Positions 44,926-55,195 of a DNA stretch of 64,000 nucleotides are shown piece after piece (the first letter of the stretch is position 1; every line of letters starts with the position of its first letter). Source of the stretch: Phreatobacter cathodiphilus (lineage in GTDB: Bacteria > Pseudomonadota > Alphaproteobacteria > Rhizobiales > Phreatobacteraceae); NCBI RefSeq assembly GCF_003008515.1, contig NZ_CP027668.1, positions 3,575,001 through 3,639,000 on the forward strand, given 5' to 3'. Position numbers and translations under genes: made by a program. A model generated the notes under the pieces. It was not told the origin of the DNA, made no database searches, and saw nothing but the letters and a program-made list of their open reading frames with translations.

Positions 44926-45306
44926 TCAGCTCGCCGGGGCCGCGGCCGGCTTCATCAGGCCGAGCACGGCGCCGGCCGGATCCTCGACCACGGCGATGCG
45001 GCCGACATTCGGAATGTCCAGCGGCTCCTGCAGCACCTGGCCGCCGCTGCTCGTCACCGCCGAGACCGCCCGGTCGAGATCGTCGACCTGCACATAGGAG
45101 AGCCAGCCCGGCTGGGATTCCGTGTCCTGCGGATCCATCGGCATGATGCCGGCGGTCGGCGTGCCGTCGGGCGCCTTGGCGATCCAGTATTCGCCGTCCG
45201 GCATCGGGAACGGGTCGAACGTCCACCCAAGGGTCTGGCCATAGAAGGCCTTCGCCTTGGCGATGTCGTTGGTCATCAGCTCGTTCCAGTTGAACCTGCC
45301 GCTCAT
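44926..45306 (-). CDS. VOC (glyoxalase/dioxygenase-fold) family protein
   Basis: This 126-residue protein is a single VOC module pair. It opens FNWNELMTNDIAKAKAFYGQTLGWTFD, the typical first beta-alpha-beta unit, then has EYWIAKAPDGTPTAGIMP and a second unit, GWLSYVQVDDLDRAVSAVTSSGG, ending VVEDPAGAVLGLMKP. Such proteins include antibiotic-binding and metal-dependent enzymes. The metal ligands expected in true glyoxalases are not clearly all present, so catalysis is uncertain. It stands alone between repeats and hrcA. Confidence 0.87.
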   Translation of the reverse strand: MSGRFNWNELMTNDIAKAKAFYGQTLGWTFDPFPMPDGEYWIAKAPDGTPTAGIMPMDPQDTESQPGWLSYVQVDDLDRAVSAVTSSGGQVLQEPLDIPNVGRIAVVEDPAGAVLGLMKPAAAPAS

Positions 45307-45408
45307 GCGGGGCCTCCTCCTTGGATGCGCGCGGCGGGAGATGTCCCCGCCGTCGACGGCAAGGAAGCATGGTCCGATTGCAGCCGGGCGACAATGAGGC
45401 AGAGGCGC

Positions 45409-46506
45409 TCAGGTGATGAGGCGCGACAGGACGCGGGCCGTGTAGTCCACCATCGGCACGATGCGGGCATAGTTCAGCCGCGTCGGGCCGATGACGCCGA
45501 GCACGCCGACGATGCGGCGCTCGGCGTCGCGATAGGGCGCCACCACCATGGACGAGCCCGACAGCGAGAACAGCTTGTTCTCCGAGCCGATGAAGATGCG
45601 CACGCCCTCCGCCGTCTCGGCCCGGCCGAGCAGGTCGACGAGGTCGCGTTTGGATTCGAGGTCGTCGAAGAGCAGGCGGATGCGCTCGAGGTCCTCCATC
45701 GCCCTGAGATCGCCGAGAAGGTTCGCCTGGCCGCGGACGATCAGCTTGCGCTCGGCCGGCTCGCCGCCCGACCAGGAGGCGAGGCCCGCCTCGACCAGCT
45801 TCTGTGTCAGCCCGTCGAGCTCGCTGCGCGCCTGGTCGAGGCTCTTCTGCATCTCGGCCCGCGCTTCCGCCAGGGTGCGGCCGCGGATATGGGCGTTGAG
45901 GAAATTGGAGGCCTCCACCAGCGCCGAGGGCGGCAGCCCCGCCGGGATCGGCACGATGCGGTTCTCCACCTGCCCGTCCTCGGAGACGAGGACGACCAGG
46001 GCCCGCTCCGGCTCGATGCGGACGAACTCGATGTGTTTCAGCCGGACGTTGCTCTTGGAGGTGAGCACGACGCCGGCGCCGCGCGACAGGCCGGAGAGGA
46101 GCTGGGTTGCGTCGGCCAGAACCGATTCGAACGACTGACCGCGGGCGGAGGCGGCCACCTGCGCCTCGATGGCGTTGCGCTCGTCGGCCGCGAGGTCGCC
46201 GAACTGCATGAGCGCATCGACGAAGAAGCGCAGGCCCGTCTCGGTCGGCAGGCGGCCTGCCGAGGTATGGGGGGCGTAGATGAGGCCGGCCTCCTCGAGG
46301 TCCTGCATGACGTTGCGCACCGACGCCGGCGACAGGGTCATGGGCAGGATCTTCGACAGGTTGCGCGAGCCCACGGGCTCACCGGTCGCCAGATAGCTCT
46401 CGACGATCTGGCGGAAGATCTCGCGCGAGCGTTCGTCGAGCTTGGCCAGCGCCGAATTGGCGAGCGCCTGCAGCTTCTGGTCGGATCGCGGGATTTCGGC
46501 GGACAA
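45409..46506 (-). CDS. hrcA: Heat-inducible transcription repressor HrcA
   Basis: HrcA normally represses groESL (and sometimes dnaK) by binding CIRCE elements. With a TTG start at 46506, seven bases after GGAGG, it is 365 residues; an upstream ATG at 46560 has no good ribosome site and would extend it with unrelated sequence. The winged-helix DNA-binding region has [27 protein letters not shown] and [18 protein letters not shown], followed by [19 protein letters not shown]. The C-terminal GAF-like part ends with [22 protein letters not shown]. It is divergent from rph, a conserved arrangement in the order. No CIRCE was found in this window. Confidence 0.95.
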   Translation of the reverse strand: MSAEIPRSDQKLQALANSALAKLDERSREIFRQIVESYLATGEPVGSRNLSKILPMTLSPASVRNVMQDLEEAGLIYAPHTSAGRLPTETGLRFFVDALMQFGDLAADERNAIEAQVAASARGQSFESVLADATQLLSGLSRGAGVVLTSKSNVRLKHIEFVRIEPERALVVLVSEDGQVENRIVPIPAGLPPSALVEASNFLNAHIRGRTLAEARAEMQKSLDQARSELDGLTQKLVEAGLASWSGGEPAERKLIVRGQANLLGDLRAMEDLERIRLLFDDLESKRDLVDLLGRAETAEGVRIFIGSENKLFSLSGSSMVVAPYRDAERRIVGVLGVIGPTRLNYARIVPMVDYTARVLSRLIT

Positions 46507-46663
46507 GGGGCAACCTCCACCGCAAATCTGGTGGCAGCGGCGGCTTTGATCAAGCATCATTTCCGCCGATGCCGGGATCGTGCGGACGGCGCCGCCCGTC
46601 CTTGCCGCGCCGGCCGTTCGGCCCTATGACCCGCCGATCCCCTCTCGTGGAACGGAATCCGCC

Positions 46664-47377
46664 ATGCGTCCCTCCAAACGCGCCCCCGATGCGCTGCGCC
46701 CCGTCTCGCTGGAGCGCGCCGTCGCCCGCTATGCGGAGGGCTCCTGCTTCGTGAAGTTCGGCAACACCCATGTGCTCTGCACGGCCTCGCTCGAGGAGAA
46801 GCCGCCGCCGTGGCTGCGCGGCCAGGGCCGCGGCTGGGTGACGGCGGAATATTCCATGCTGCCGCGGGCGACGCTGGAGCGCACCCGCCGCGAGTCGACC
46901 TCGGGCAAGCCATCCGGCCGCACCCAGGAAATCCAGCGCCTCATCGGCCGCTCGCTGCGCACCATCGTCGACCTGCCTGCCCTCGGCGAGCGGCAGATCA
47001 CCATCGACTGCGACGTGATCCAGGCCGACGGCGGCACCCGCACGGCGGCCATCACCGGCGCCTGGGTGGCCCTCCACGACTGCATCGCCTGGATGACCGC
47101 CCGCTCCATGCTGAAGGTGAACCCGATCCGCGACCATGTCGCGGCGGTCTCCTGCGGCATCTACCAGGGCACGCCGGTGCTCGACCTCGACTATGCCGAG
47201 GATTCGGAAGCCGACACGGACGCCAATTTCGTCATGACCGGCGCGGGCGGCATCGTCGAGATCCAGGGCACGGCGGAGAAGACCCCCTTCAGCCAGGAGG
47301 AACTCCTCGGCCTCCTCGACCTCGCCCGCGGCGGCTGTGCCCGCCTCGTCGACCTGCAGAAGACGGCGGTGGCATGA
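46664..47377 (+). CDS. rph: Ribonuclease PH
   Basis: This phosphate-dependent exonuclease trims tRNA 3' ends. It is 237 residues from the ATG at 46664 ([18 protein letters not shown]), which matches the standard N-terminus; the frame's earlier ATG at 46580 is leader. Family blocks include [64 protein letters not shown] and the phosphate-site region near [13 protein letters not shown]. The stop overlaps the rdgB start by four bases (ATGA), so the two are coupled. Confidence 0.97.
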   Translation: MRPSKRAPDALRPVSLERAVARYAEGSCFVKFGNTHVLCTASLEEKPPPWLRGQGRGWVTAEYSMLPRATLERTRRESTSGKPSGRTQEIQRLIGRSLRTIVDLPALGERQITIDCDVIQADGGTRTAAITGAWVALHDCIAWMTARSMLKVNPIRDHVAAVSCGIYQGTPVLDLDYAEDSEADTDANFVMTGAGGIVEIQGTAEKTPFSQEELLGLLDLARGGCARLVDLQKTAVA

Positions 47378-48009
47378 GCGCCCGGCTCGGCCCCGGCACG
47401 CGGCTGGTCGTCGCCACCCACAATGCCGGCAAGCTCGCCGAATTCCGCGACCTGTTGGGGCCGCACGGCATCGACCTCGTCTCGGCCGGCGAACTCGGGC
47501 TGCCCGAGCCGGCCGAGACCGGCACGCTCTATGCCGAGAACGCCGCCATCAAGGCCCGCGCCGCGACGGATGCCACCGGCCTTCCCGCCATCGCCGACGA
47601 TTCCGGCCTCGCCGTCGAGGCGCTCGACGGCGCGCCGGGCCTCTTCACCGCCGACTGGGCCGGCCAGCCCCGCGACTTCGCCGCCGCCATGGCCCGGGTC
47701 GACCGTGAGCTCACCCTGCGCGGCGTCACCACCGCCGGCGCCCGGGCCCATTTCGTCTCGGCCTTGGCCCTGACCTTCCCCGACGGCTCGCAGCAGATCT
47801 TCGAGGGCCGCGTCTTCGGCACCCTCGCCTGGCCGCCGCGGGGGACGAAAGGCTTCGGCTACGATCCCATGTTCCTGCCCGACGACCACGCCCTCACCTT
47901 CGGCGAGATGAGTGCGGAGGAAAAACACGGCCTGCCGCCGAAGGGCGAGGGTCTCTCCCACCGCGCCCGCGCCTTCATGGCGCTGCAGAAGGCGGTTTTC
48001 GGCAGTTGA
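47374..48009 (+). CDS. rdgB: dITP/XTP pyrophosphatase (RdgB/HAM1)
   Basis: This cytosolic house-cleaning enzyme hydrolyses dITP, ITP and XTP to monophosphates, keeping deaminated purines out of DNA. It is 211 residues. The substrate-binding start [18 protein letters not shown], the acidic [21 protein letters not shown] and the C-terminal [13 protein letters not shown] and [12 protein letters not shown] motifs are all present. It is translationally coupled to rph. The next gene on the strand lies beyond a TPP riboswitch and belongs to a separate unit. Confidence 0.96.
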   Translation: MSARLGPGTRLVVATHNAGKLAEFRDLLGPHGIDLVSAGELGLPEPAETGTLYAENAAIKARAATDATGLPAIADDSGLAVEALDGAPGLFTADWAGQPRDFAAAMARVDRELTLRGVTTAGARAHFVSALALTFPDGSQQIFEGRVFGTLAWPPRGTKGFGYDPMFLPDDHALTFGEMSAEEKHGLPPKGEGLSHRARAFMALQKAVFGS

Positions 48010-48092
48010 GCCGGGCAGGGACGGGCGCGAGCGCATCACGGCCCCGCGTCCCTCCGCTTGACTTCGCCGGCCAACCATCCACATTGGACCCC

Positions 48093-48200
48093 GTCCAAGG
48101 GGGGCCCCGACGAGGGGGCTGAGAGGCCGCACCGTTCCGATCCGGAACTCCGCAGCGACCCTTGAACCTGATCCGGGTCATGCCGGCGGAGGGATGGGAC
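48093..48200 (+). ncRNA. TPP riboswitch (THI element)
   Basis: The conserved pyrimidine-sensing core GGGGGCTGAGAGGC (48115-48128) and the pyrophosphate-sensing part CCCTTGAACCTGATCCGGGT with following ATGCCGGCGGAGGGA are both present. The 3' end contains GGAGGG and GGGA, which can serve as the ribosome site of the gene starting at 48205. Thiamine pyrophosphate binding would therefore most simply block translation start. It controls the small membrane protein gene and probably thiC behind it. Confidence 0.95.
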
Positions 48201-48204
48201 GCAC

Positions 48205-48606
48205 ATGCTGACTTCAGTCTATTTGGCGCGCCTGATCGGCCCGGTCATGCTGACCGTGGGGATCGGGCTCCTCGTCCGGCCCGCCGCCTATCGCGCGGCC
48301 GCCGACGAACTCGCCAAGAGCTCCGCCCTGATCGTCCTCTCCGGCCTGCTCATGATGCCGGCCGGCCTCGCCATCCTGCTGTCGCACCGGGTCATCGGCG
48401 GCGACTGGCGCATGCTCATCACCCTGATCGGCCTCGCCCTCTTCGTCGTCGGCGCCTGGCGCATCGTCGCGCCCGACTGGGCGGCCGGCGTCGCCCGGCA
48501 CCTCATCGTGCGCGAGGGGACGCTCAAGATCGCCGCCGCGATCTGGCTCATCCTCGGCGCCATCCTCACCATCGCCGGCTACTGGCCGCAGTCACCCACG
48601 CCATAA
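48205..48606 (+). CDS. Small membrane protein of unknown function under the TPP riboswitch
   Basis: This 133-residue protein has four hydrophobic helices (about residues 8-26, 42-60, 70-88 and 107-126) joined by short loops. YLARLIGPVMLTVGIGLL at the start resembles a family of small membrane proteins seen widely in Hyphomicrobiales, none with known function as far as is recalled. It starts five bases after the riboswitch and ends 21 bases before thiC. Its position suggests a thiamine-related job, such as helping move a pyrimidine, but nothing in the sequence proves it. Confidence 0.82.
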   Translation: MLTSVYLARLIGPVMLTVGIGLLVRPAAYRAAADELAKSSALIVLSGLLMMPAGLAILLSHRVIGGDWRMLITLIGLALFVVGAWRIVAPDWAAGVARHLIVREGTLKIAAAIWLILGAILTIAGYWPQSPTP

Positions 48607-50526
<1,920 letters not shown>

Positions 50527-50802
50527 GGCCCGCGTCGGCCGCAGTCTCCGGCCGGCTGCTCAGGCGGACGCGCCGATTTCGAACGATCCCCTCCCGGCAA
50601 CGGGGAGGGGAAGGTGGGGAGCTTGGCTCCCGATCCGGCGCGCAGCGCGCGCGCCGCTGCCGGTATCTCCGTAACATCACTTACGCTTGGGAAGCCTGTC
50701 CGACCTTTCGCGACTGCGGGTAACGCGCTACGGTTCCGACAACCGGAGGATGGTGGGCACCCTTCCGGGATACCCCCACGTCCCCTATTGCGGATCGCCA
50801 CC
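50527..50802. other. Intergenic region after thiC
   Basis: These 276 bases hold no clear gene. An eight-base hairpin of the dispersed CCCCTCCC/GGGAGGGG type lies at 50588-50610 and may terminate the thiC transcript. A small CGTAA-N6-TTACG inverted repeat lies at 50670-50685, upstream of the cysteine-module protein gene. Confidence 0.5.
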
Positions 50803-51357
50803 GTGTTCATTTCCCATCGTGCCCCCCGCGCGCGGACTTTCGCCGTGCCCGCCGCCCTTGTCTTGCTCGCGGCTCTCGTCTGTCTCGCCCCGACCCCGGC
50901 CGCCGCCCAGCGCGACGCCTGCAACGACTATGCGAACCAGCAGATGTCCTTCGACCAGCGCGCCAGGCAGCAGCGCTGCACCGGCTGGACCGGCCATTCC
51001 AACTACCAGGCCCACTACGACTGGTGCCGCCGGCAGACGCCGCAGCGGGTCCAGCAGGCGGTGGCCGACTGGGGCTCGGCCTTCCAGCGCTGCCAGTTCC
51101 AGGCGAGCGGCAGCCCCGCCGCCGGCGCCGGCCGGCCGGCCTGGAACATCCAGTGGGTGCAGGTGGGCGGCGGATGGCGGTCCGGTGTCTACCGGGTCGC
51201 GACCGACCGCTGCACCCATGGCGCCGCCGGCTCCTACTGCGGACCGAACGAGGACTGGCGCGGCGAATACGGCAACGGCGCCGTGACGCAGTGGCGCCGC
51301 GGCGGCTGCCAGAACCCCGTCATCTCCATCCGCTGCACGGTCACCCGCGCGCCCTGA
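50803..51357 (+). CDS. Exported four-cysteine-module protein A
   Basis: With a GTG start at 50803 it is 184 residues with a signal peptide (cleavage near PTPAAA|Q at about residue 35). Residues 40-99 form a module with cysteines spaced C-x18-C-x15-C-x21-C and conserved GW-x2-HSN, His-x3-WC and QTPQRVQQA elements. A second, unrelated C-terminal domain follows (WNIQWVQVGGGWRSGVY to the end) with four more cysteines. Two disulfides per domain are likely. The next two genes encode related modules. No enzyme motif is seen; similar His-x2/3-Trp-Cys modules occur in other exported Hyphomicrobiales proteins. Confidence 0.78.
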   Translation: MFISHRAPRARTFAVPAALVLLAALVCLAPTPAAAQRDACNDYANQQMSFDQRARQQRCTGWTGHSNYQAHYDWCRRQTPQRVQQAVADWGSAFQRCQFQASGSPAAGAGRPAWNIQWVQVGGGWRSGVYRVATDRCTHGAAGSYCGPNEDWRGEYGNGAVTQWRRGGCQNPVISIRCTVTRAP

Positions 51358-51414
51358 AGGCGGTGCTGCCGGACCTGCCGATCCAGTCTCACGATCCCCA
51401 ACAGGAAAATGGTC

Positions 51415-51927
51415 ATGTCCACGTTGATCCACGCCTCGCTTTTGCGGACTTTCGTCGCGGCCGCCGCCCTCGTGCTCGCAGCCCTCTTCTCCCTCTCTCC
51501 CGCCCCCGCCGCGGCGCAGCGCGACCGCTGCGCCGACTATGCCAACGGCATGGTCGCGCAGGACCAGCGGGCCCGCCAGATGCGCTGCCCCGGCTGGAAC
51601 AGCCATTCCAACTATGGCGGCCACTACAACTGGTGCCGGGCGCAGACGCCGCAGCGGGTGCAGCAGGCCATCTCCAACTGGCAGACGCGGTTCCAGGCCT
51701 GCCAGTTCGCCGCCGGCGGCAGCCCGGCCGCCCGTGCCGACGCTTCCCGCTGCGTCGCCTATGGCGACGAGATGGTCCGCATGGACCGGATGGCCCGGCA
51801 GCAGGCCTGCCGCGGCTGGAACAGCCATTCCAACCGCAACAATCACATCCAGTGGTGCCAGTTGCAGACGCCGGAGCGCGTCAACCAGGCGCTGAGCAAC
51901 TGGCGCCAGCGCCTTAGGGGCTGCTGA
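51415..51927 (+). CDS. Exported four-cysteine-module protein B (two tandem modules)
   Basis: This 170-residue exported protein (signal peptide to about residue 35) has AGGA eight bases before the ATG at 51415; ATG at 51409 is less well placed. It contains two copies of the module: cysteines at 39, 58, 74, 96 and at 113, 132, 148, 170, both with spacing C-x18-C-x15-C-x21-C. GWNSHSN is identical in both copies, and QTP-x-RV-x-QA-x-SNW recurs. The second copy ends at the C-terminal cysteine. Internal duplication of the module is clear. Function is unknown; it lies 57 bases after protein A and is probably co-transcribed. Confidence 0.8.
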   Translation: MSTLIHASLLRTFVAAAALVLAALFSLSPAPAAAQRDRCADYANGMVAQDQRARQMRCPGWNSHSNYGGHYNWCRAQTPQRVQQAISNWQTRFQACQFAAGGSPAARADASRCVAYGDEMVRMDRMARQQACRGWNSHSNRNNHIQWCQLQTPERVNQALSNWRQRLRGC

Positions 51928-51958
51928 GGCCGAAGCCTCCGCGCGACGTGCCGTGCTT

Positions 51959-51986
51959 CCGCCGGACGGGCCGCACCGTCCGGCGG
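51959..51986 (+). terminator. Terminator after protein B
   Basis: An eleven-base perfect stem CCGCCGGACGG / CCGTCCGGCGG with a six-base loop lies 31 bases past the stop, followed by GTCTTGT. It separates genes for proteins B and C. Confidence 0.65.
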
Positions 51987-52043
51987 GTCTTGTCGCCACC
52001 AGCCCAGCCTGAGGCCGAAGCCTCTCCACCGGGAGCCCGTCCC

Positions 52044-52349
52044 ATGAAAGCCATCACCTCCGCCGCACTCGCCCTCGCTCTCCTGATGCCGACCGCCGCC
52101 GGCGCCCAGATCTTCAGCAACGAGGAAATGTCCTGCGTTCAGTACGGCAACTGGGCCGTGCAGGAGATCCGCCGCGCCCAGGGCCTCGGCTGCGACGTGC
52201 AGCGCGCGAGGGAAATCCTCGAACCCCGTCCCCACATGACCTGGTGCATGCGCCAGACCGACCAGATGATGCGCCGGGCGGCGCTGATCCACACCACCGG
52301 CGTCGCCCATCGCTGCGCCCAGCAGGGCATCGACGTTCGCCGACGGTGA
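52044..52349 (+). CDS. Exported four-cysteine-module protein C (diverged)
   Basis: This 101-residue protein has a signal peptide (MKAITSAALALALLMPTAAGA|Q) and a site GGGAG before the ATG at 52044. The mature part is one module with cysteines spaced C-x18-C-x17-C-x22-C, retaining Cys-x2-Tyr, His-Met-Thr-Trp-Cys and the trailing Arg-rich helix, but lacking GW-x2-HSN. It is therefore a diverged relative of the modules in proteins A and B. Function is unknown. Confidence 0.75.
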   Translation: MKAITSAALALALLMPTAAGAQIFSNEEMSCVQYGNWAVQEIRRAQGLGCDVQRAREILEPRPHMTWCMRQTDQMMRRAALIHTTGVAHRCAQQGIDVRRR

Positions 52350-52387
52350 GGCGATGATGGCGCGGCCCCCGCAGGAGCACCGTCGCC

Positions 52388-53017
52388 ATGACCAGACCAC
52401 CCGGCTTCGACCACTGGGAGGAGCGCTTCGCCGGCGCCGAGTTCCGCTTCGGCCGCGAGCCGAACCCGTTCCTCCTCCACTGCAAGCCGCTTCTGCCGGC
52501 GTCGGGGAAGGCCCTGGCGGTGGCCGATGGCGAGGGGCGCAACGGCGTCTGGCTCGCCCGCCAGGGTCTCGACGTGGTCTCCACCGACTTTTCGCCGACG
52601 GCTCAGGCGAAGGCGCGGGCGCTCGCCGCCGAGCACGGCGTCGCTGTCAGCCTCATTGAGGCGGACGCCCACGCCTGGGACTATCCGGAAGCCGCATTCG
52701 ACGTGGTGGCGGAGATCTTCACCCAGTTCTCGCCGCCCGAGGGCCGGGCGCTGAAATGGGCCGGCATGAAGCGGGCGCTGAAACCCGGCGGGCTCCTCAT
52801 CGTCGTCGGCTACACGCCGAAGCAGCTCGACTACGGCACCGGCGGGCCGAAGCAGCTGGAGAACCTCTACACCCGCGCCATGCTGGAAGAGGCCTTTGGC
52901 GACTTCGCGGATTTGTCCATCACCGAGGAGGAGACGGAGCTGCAGGAAGGCGCCGGCCATTCCGGCATGTCCGCGGTGATCGGCCTGACGGCGAGGAAGA
53001 GGAAGGGAAGCGGGTGA
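52388..53017 (+). CDS. Class I SAM-dependent methyltransferase
   Basis: This 209-residue cytosolic methyltransferase has the SAM-binding motif I AVADGEGRNGVWLARQG (about residues 44-60), acidic motif II STDFSPTAQAKA, motif III SLIEADAHAWDYP and the later FDVVAEIFTQF and RALKPGGLLIVVGYTP. The pattern resembles TehB-like and thiopurine-type methyltransferases acting on small molecules. The C-terminal region HSGMSAVIGLTARK is conserved in that group. The substrate is unknown. It follows protein C after 38 bases but is probably unrelated in function. Confidence 0.89.
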   Translation: MTRPPGFDHWEERFAGAEFRFGREPNPFLLHCKPLLPASGKALAVADGEGRNGVWLARQGLDVVSTDFSPTAQAKARALAAEHGVAVSLIEADAHAWDYPEAAFDVVAEIFTQFSPPEGRALKWAGMKRALKPGGLLIVVGYTPKQLDYGTGGPKQLENLYTRAMLEEAFGDFADLSITEEETELQEGAGHSGMSAVIGLTARKRKGSG

Positions 53018-53044
53018 AAGCCCTCCTGATCGGTAGCCGAAACC

Positions 53045-53506
53045 CTAGGCGGAGACGCCGAACGGATTGGGGGTGGGCGGCCAGTCCCCCCAGTCCAGGG
53101 GCTGGTCGTCGGCTCTGATGGGCCGGCCCAGATGAAACGCGATTGTCTTGAGGTGCCCCGGCAGCAACGCCCTGATCAGCCCGTCCAGAACGACGTCATG
53201 CCGTACATAGAGACCCATTTCGGCCCGGGGCGTTTTGAGGTCGTCAGGGCAGCACGCGACGACGATCTCCCAGTCCGGCATGTCGTGAAGGGTACGCCTC
53301 AGGGCCTCGACGAAATCTGCGGTCAACGTCCTGTCGGGGACGTAGACCTTGATCTGCCGGACACCCCAGTAATCCTCGTGGATCCAGTAGCTTCCGCGGG
53401 CGAGTGTGCCGTCGTCGTCCCCAAAAATTGCCAAGGCGCCACGCATTCTCTCGTATAGCCGGTCGAACTCGCGGACTTCCCATTCCCTTTGCGCGTCGGA
53501 TTTCAT
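53045..53506 (-). CDS. Putative immunity protein of the adjacent toxin-like gene
   Basis: This 153-residue acidic, soluble protein has no signal peptide or membrane segment. No family was recognised; the sequence has many Asp/Glu and Trp residues (YWIHEDYWGVRQIKVYV, HDMPDWEIVV), as immunity proteins often do. It starts only three bases after the stop of the toxin-like gene, so the two are translated from one message. Base composition is lower in G+C than neighbouring genes. The immunity role is inferred from position and size only. Confidence 0.6.
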   Translation of the reverse strand: MKSDAQREWEVREFDRLYERMRGALAIFGDDDGTLARGSYWIHEDYWGVRQIKVYVPDRTLTADFVEALRRTLHDMPDWEIVVACCPDDLKTPRAEMGLYVRHDVVLDGLIRALLPGHLKTIAFHLGRPIRADDQPLDWGDWPPTPNPFGVSA

Positions 53507-53509
53507 GGT

Positions 53510-54172
53510 TCAATCCCTGATTCTGTAGCGCCGGAGCAGATAGTAGAGCTGCCTTCTGTAGATCTGGAGGTTGAAATCGCGGATCCGCGGGTCCGTTGAT
53601 GATCGGATCGAGGCAGCGAACTCACGGGCCTGCGCGGCGGTCATATCCTGCGGGCGGATACCTCTCTCTGCCAAGAATTGGTCCAATTTTTCTCGCACTG
53701 CGTCGTTATAAACTGCATGTGCCGTGCTCCATCCATGGCGAGGCCCCAAAAGTGGGCCCGTCTTTTCACGGTCGAATGCGCGAATGGCTTCGTCTGACAA
53801 ATGCAATTCCTTCGCCGTGGCCACGGCTCCGGGAACGAAATGGTGGCCATTCGCAGCAACTTCGATCCAGTCACCAGCAGTGCTGTCCTGAACCTCGTCA
53901 AGTTCTCCCGGGCTTCCCCCAAACAGGCTCGTCCACTGCCCGCCGTCCGGGTTGCCTGCGGGAACCCTTGGTTGATCGGGATTGTACGCGCGCTCGCTGG
54001 CGGCCCGACCGAACGCCTCCATCGCCCGGGCAAGGCGCAAGCCCTGAACATGCGCCTTGAACTGCAGGATTTCCCGGCGGGCCGATGCCAGCAACAGTCC
54101 GAAACGCTTCCAGGCTGCGAGTTCTTCGGCCTCGGCCCGGACACTCCTCCAATCGACGTTCGTTTGTCCCAT
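53510..54172 (-). CDS. Putative polymorphic-toxin-like protein with HH nuclease-type motif
   Basis: This 220-residue protein has GGAG eight bases before the ATG at 54172. The N-terminal 60 residues are helical. Residues 64-80 carry NPDQPRVPAGNPDGGQW, a linker motif seen before toxin domains in phage-head-like and polymorphic toxin proteins. The C-terminal domain has NGHHFVPGAV (about 108-117), resembling the double-His motif of HNH/endonuclease VII-type toxins, then GPRHGWSTAHAVYNDAVREKL and a Tyr/Arg-rich end (IYRRQLYYLLRRYRIRD). G+C is visibly lower than in flanking genes. It is followed at once by a putative immunity gene. Nuclease activity is inferred, not shown. Confidence 0.6.
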   Translation of the reverse strand: MGQTNVDWRSVRAEAEELAAWKRFGLLLASARREILQFKAHVQGLRLARAMEAFGRAASERAYNPDQPRVPAGNPDGGQWTSLFGGSPGELDEVQDSTAGDWIEVAANGHHFVPGAVATAKELHLSDEAIRAFDREKTGPLLGPRHGWSTAHAVYNDAVREKLDQFLAERGIRPQDMTAAQAREFAASIRSSTDPRIRDFNLQIYRRQLYYLLRRYRIRD

Positions 54173-54568
54173 CGACCAACTCCAATGATGGAACTGTTCC
54201 TACTATGTCCTTTATCCTATGTAAAGCATATTTTCCTATTTAGCCGCAGATTGTCTCCTTCGCAAGCGGGGTGAGGAGAAGCGCTCGCGTCTGATGGCGC
54301 CGCGAGACTTCCGGACGCCCTCCGGCGACAGCTGCAATCGATTCAGGCGGCGCACCGACGCGCATCGAGCCCTCCCCCCGCCCAGCCGAGGATAGGGTGG
54401 CCCGCGCGTAGCGGAGGCACGTGTGGGGGCTCATCGGCAGTTCCGGTCGAGCCGTCGTCACCCCCCACCCCTGGCCCCTCCCCTCCGCAAGCGGGGGATG
54501 GGAAGCGCCAGCCCGATCGATGCACGGAAGCGTCGAAGACGCCTCCGCAGAGTCGCCGGCGCCTCCTT
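54173..54568. repeat. AT-rich toxin promoter region and dispersed repeats
   Basis: There is no gene in these 396 bases. The part from 54173 to 54240 is AT-rich (minus strand includes GCTTTACATAGGATAAAGG) and is probably the toxin-gene promoter. The remainder holds copies of the CCCTCCCC.../GCAAGCGGGG dispersed element near 54255, 54365 and 54485. Confidence 0.6.
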
Positions 54569-55150
54569 TCACGTGGTGACGTTGTAGGCGTGCACCGTCG
54601 CCGTCGTCAGGTCGCAGTCGAAGACGATCGTCACCCCTTCGTAGTCGCCCGAGCCCCAGAGCGAGACGCCGACAGTAGCCGGCGGCGTCACGCAGACCAC
54701 GAGCTGTCCTTCGGGTCGATCGGGCATGTTGGGGAATCGCTTGGCGAAATCGGCATAGCTGCGCGGTGTCGCCGTCGCGAGCGCCAGCGGTACGAAGGGC
54801 AGCAGGGCGGGGAAGTCGCGGTATGGCCAGTCGTCGAGTGACCGCGTGGTGGACATGTGAACCACCTCGACCGGGCCGTTGGGCACGAGCCGGTATTTCA
54901 TCTCGCAGCCGTCGAAACACATGCCGTAGATCAGGGGAAAACTGGAGATGTAAGGACGGCTCAAGGCGGGGATCACGCTGGCGCTGAGGCACCCTATGGC
55001 GTGGAGCCGCCGGGGACCGTGCGCGAGGCCCGTTACCTCGCGTTCGAGCGGACCGCCGAAGCAGATCGACGTCAACCTGTTGGCTCTCACGAAGGTGTAG
55101 TCCACCCCGTCGCAATGGGCGTGGAGCAGTCTCTCTTTGGCCGCGCGCAT
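54569..55150 (-). CDS. Unrecognised protein in the accessory patch
   Basis: From the ATG at 55150 (GAGGGGG seven bases upstream) it is 193 residues; an upstream in-frame ATG at 55174 is possible. No signal peptide or family was recognised. The central part is Pro-rich (FPALLPFVPLALATATPRS) and the end is beta-rich (GVSLWGSGDYEGVTIVFDCD). It lies 21-45 bases downstream of the DUF4375-like gene on the same strand and close to the toxin-like gene. An immunity-type or contact-system accessory role is possible but unproven. Confidence 0.6.
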   Translation of the reverse strand: MRAAKERLLHAHCDGVDYTFVRANRLTSICFGGPLEREVTGLAHGPRRLHAIGCLSASVIPALSRPYISSFPLIYGMCFDGCEMKYRLVPNGPVEVVHMSTTRSLDDWPYRDFPALLPFVPLALATATPRSYADFAKRFPNMPDRPEGQLVVCVTPPATVGVSLWGSGDYEGVTIVFDCDLTTATVHAYNVTT

Positions 55151-55195
55151 GCGTCGCCCCCTCTTCGATGACATGCCGAAGTCGACATCCCCGCC

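Noticed and set aside
46507-46560. ATG start of HrcA at 46560
   Set aside because: No ribosome site and no family similarity in the added residues; TTG at 46506 follows GGAGG at good spacing.
46507-46663. CIRCE operator between hrcA and rph
   Set aside because: The TTAGCACTC-N9-GAGTGCTAA pattern was looked for and is not present.
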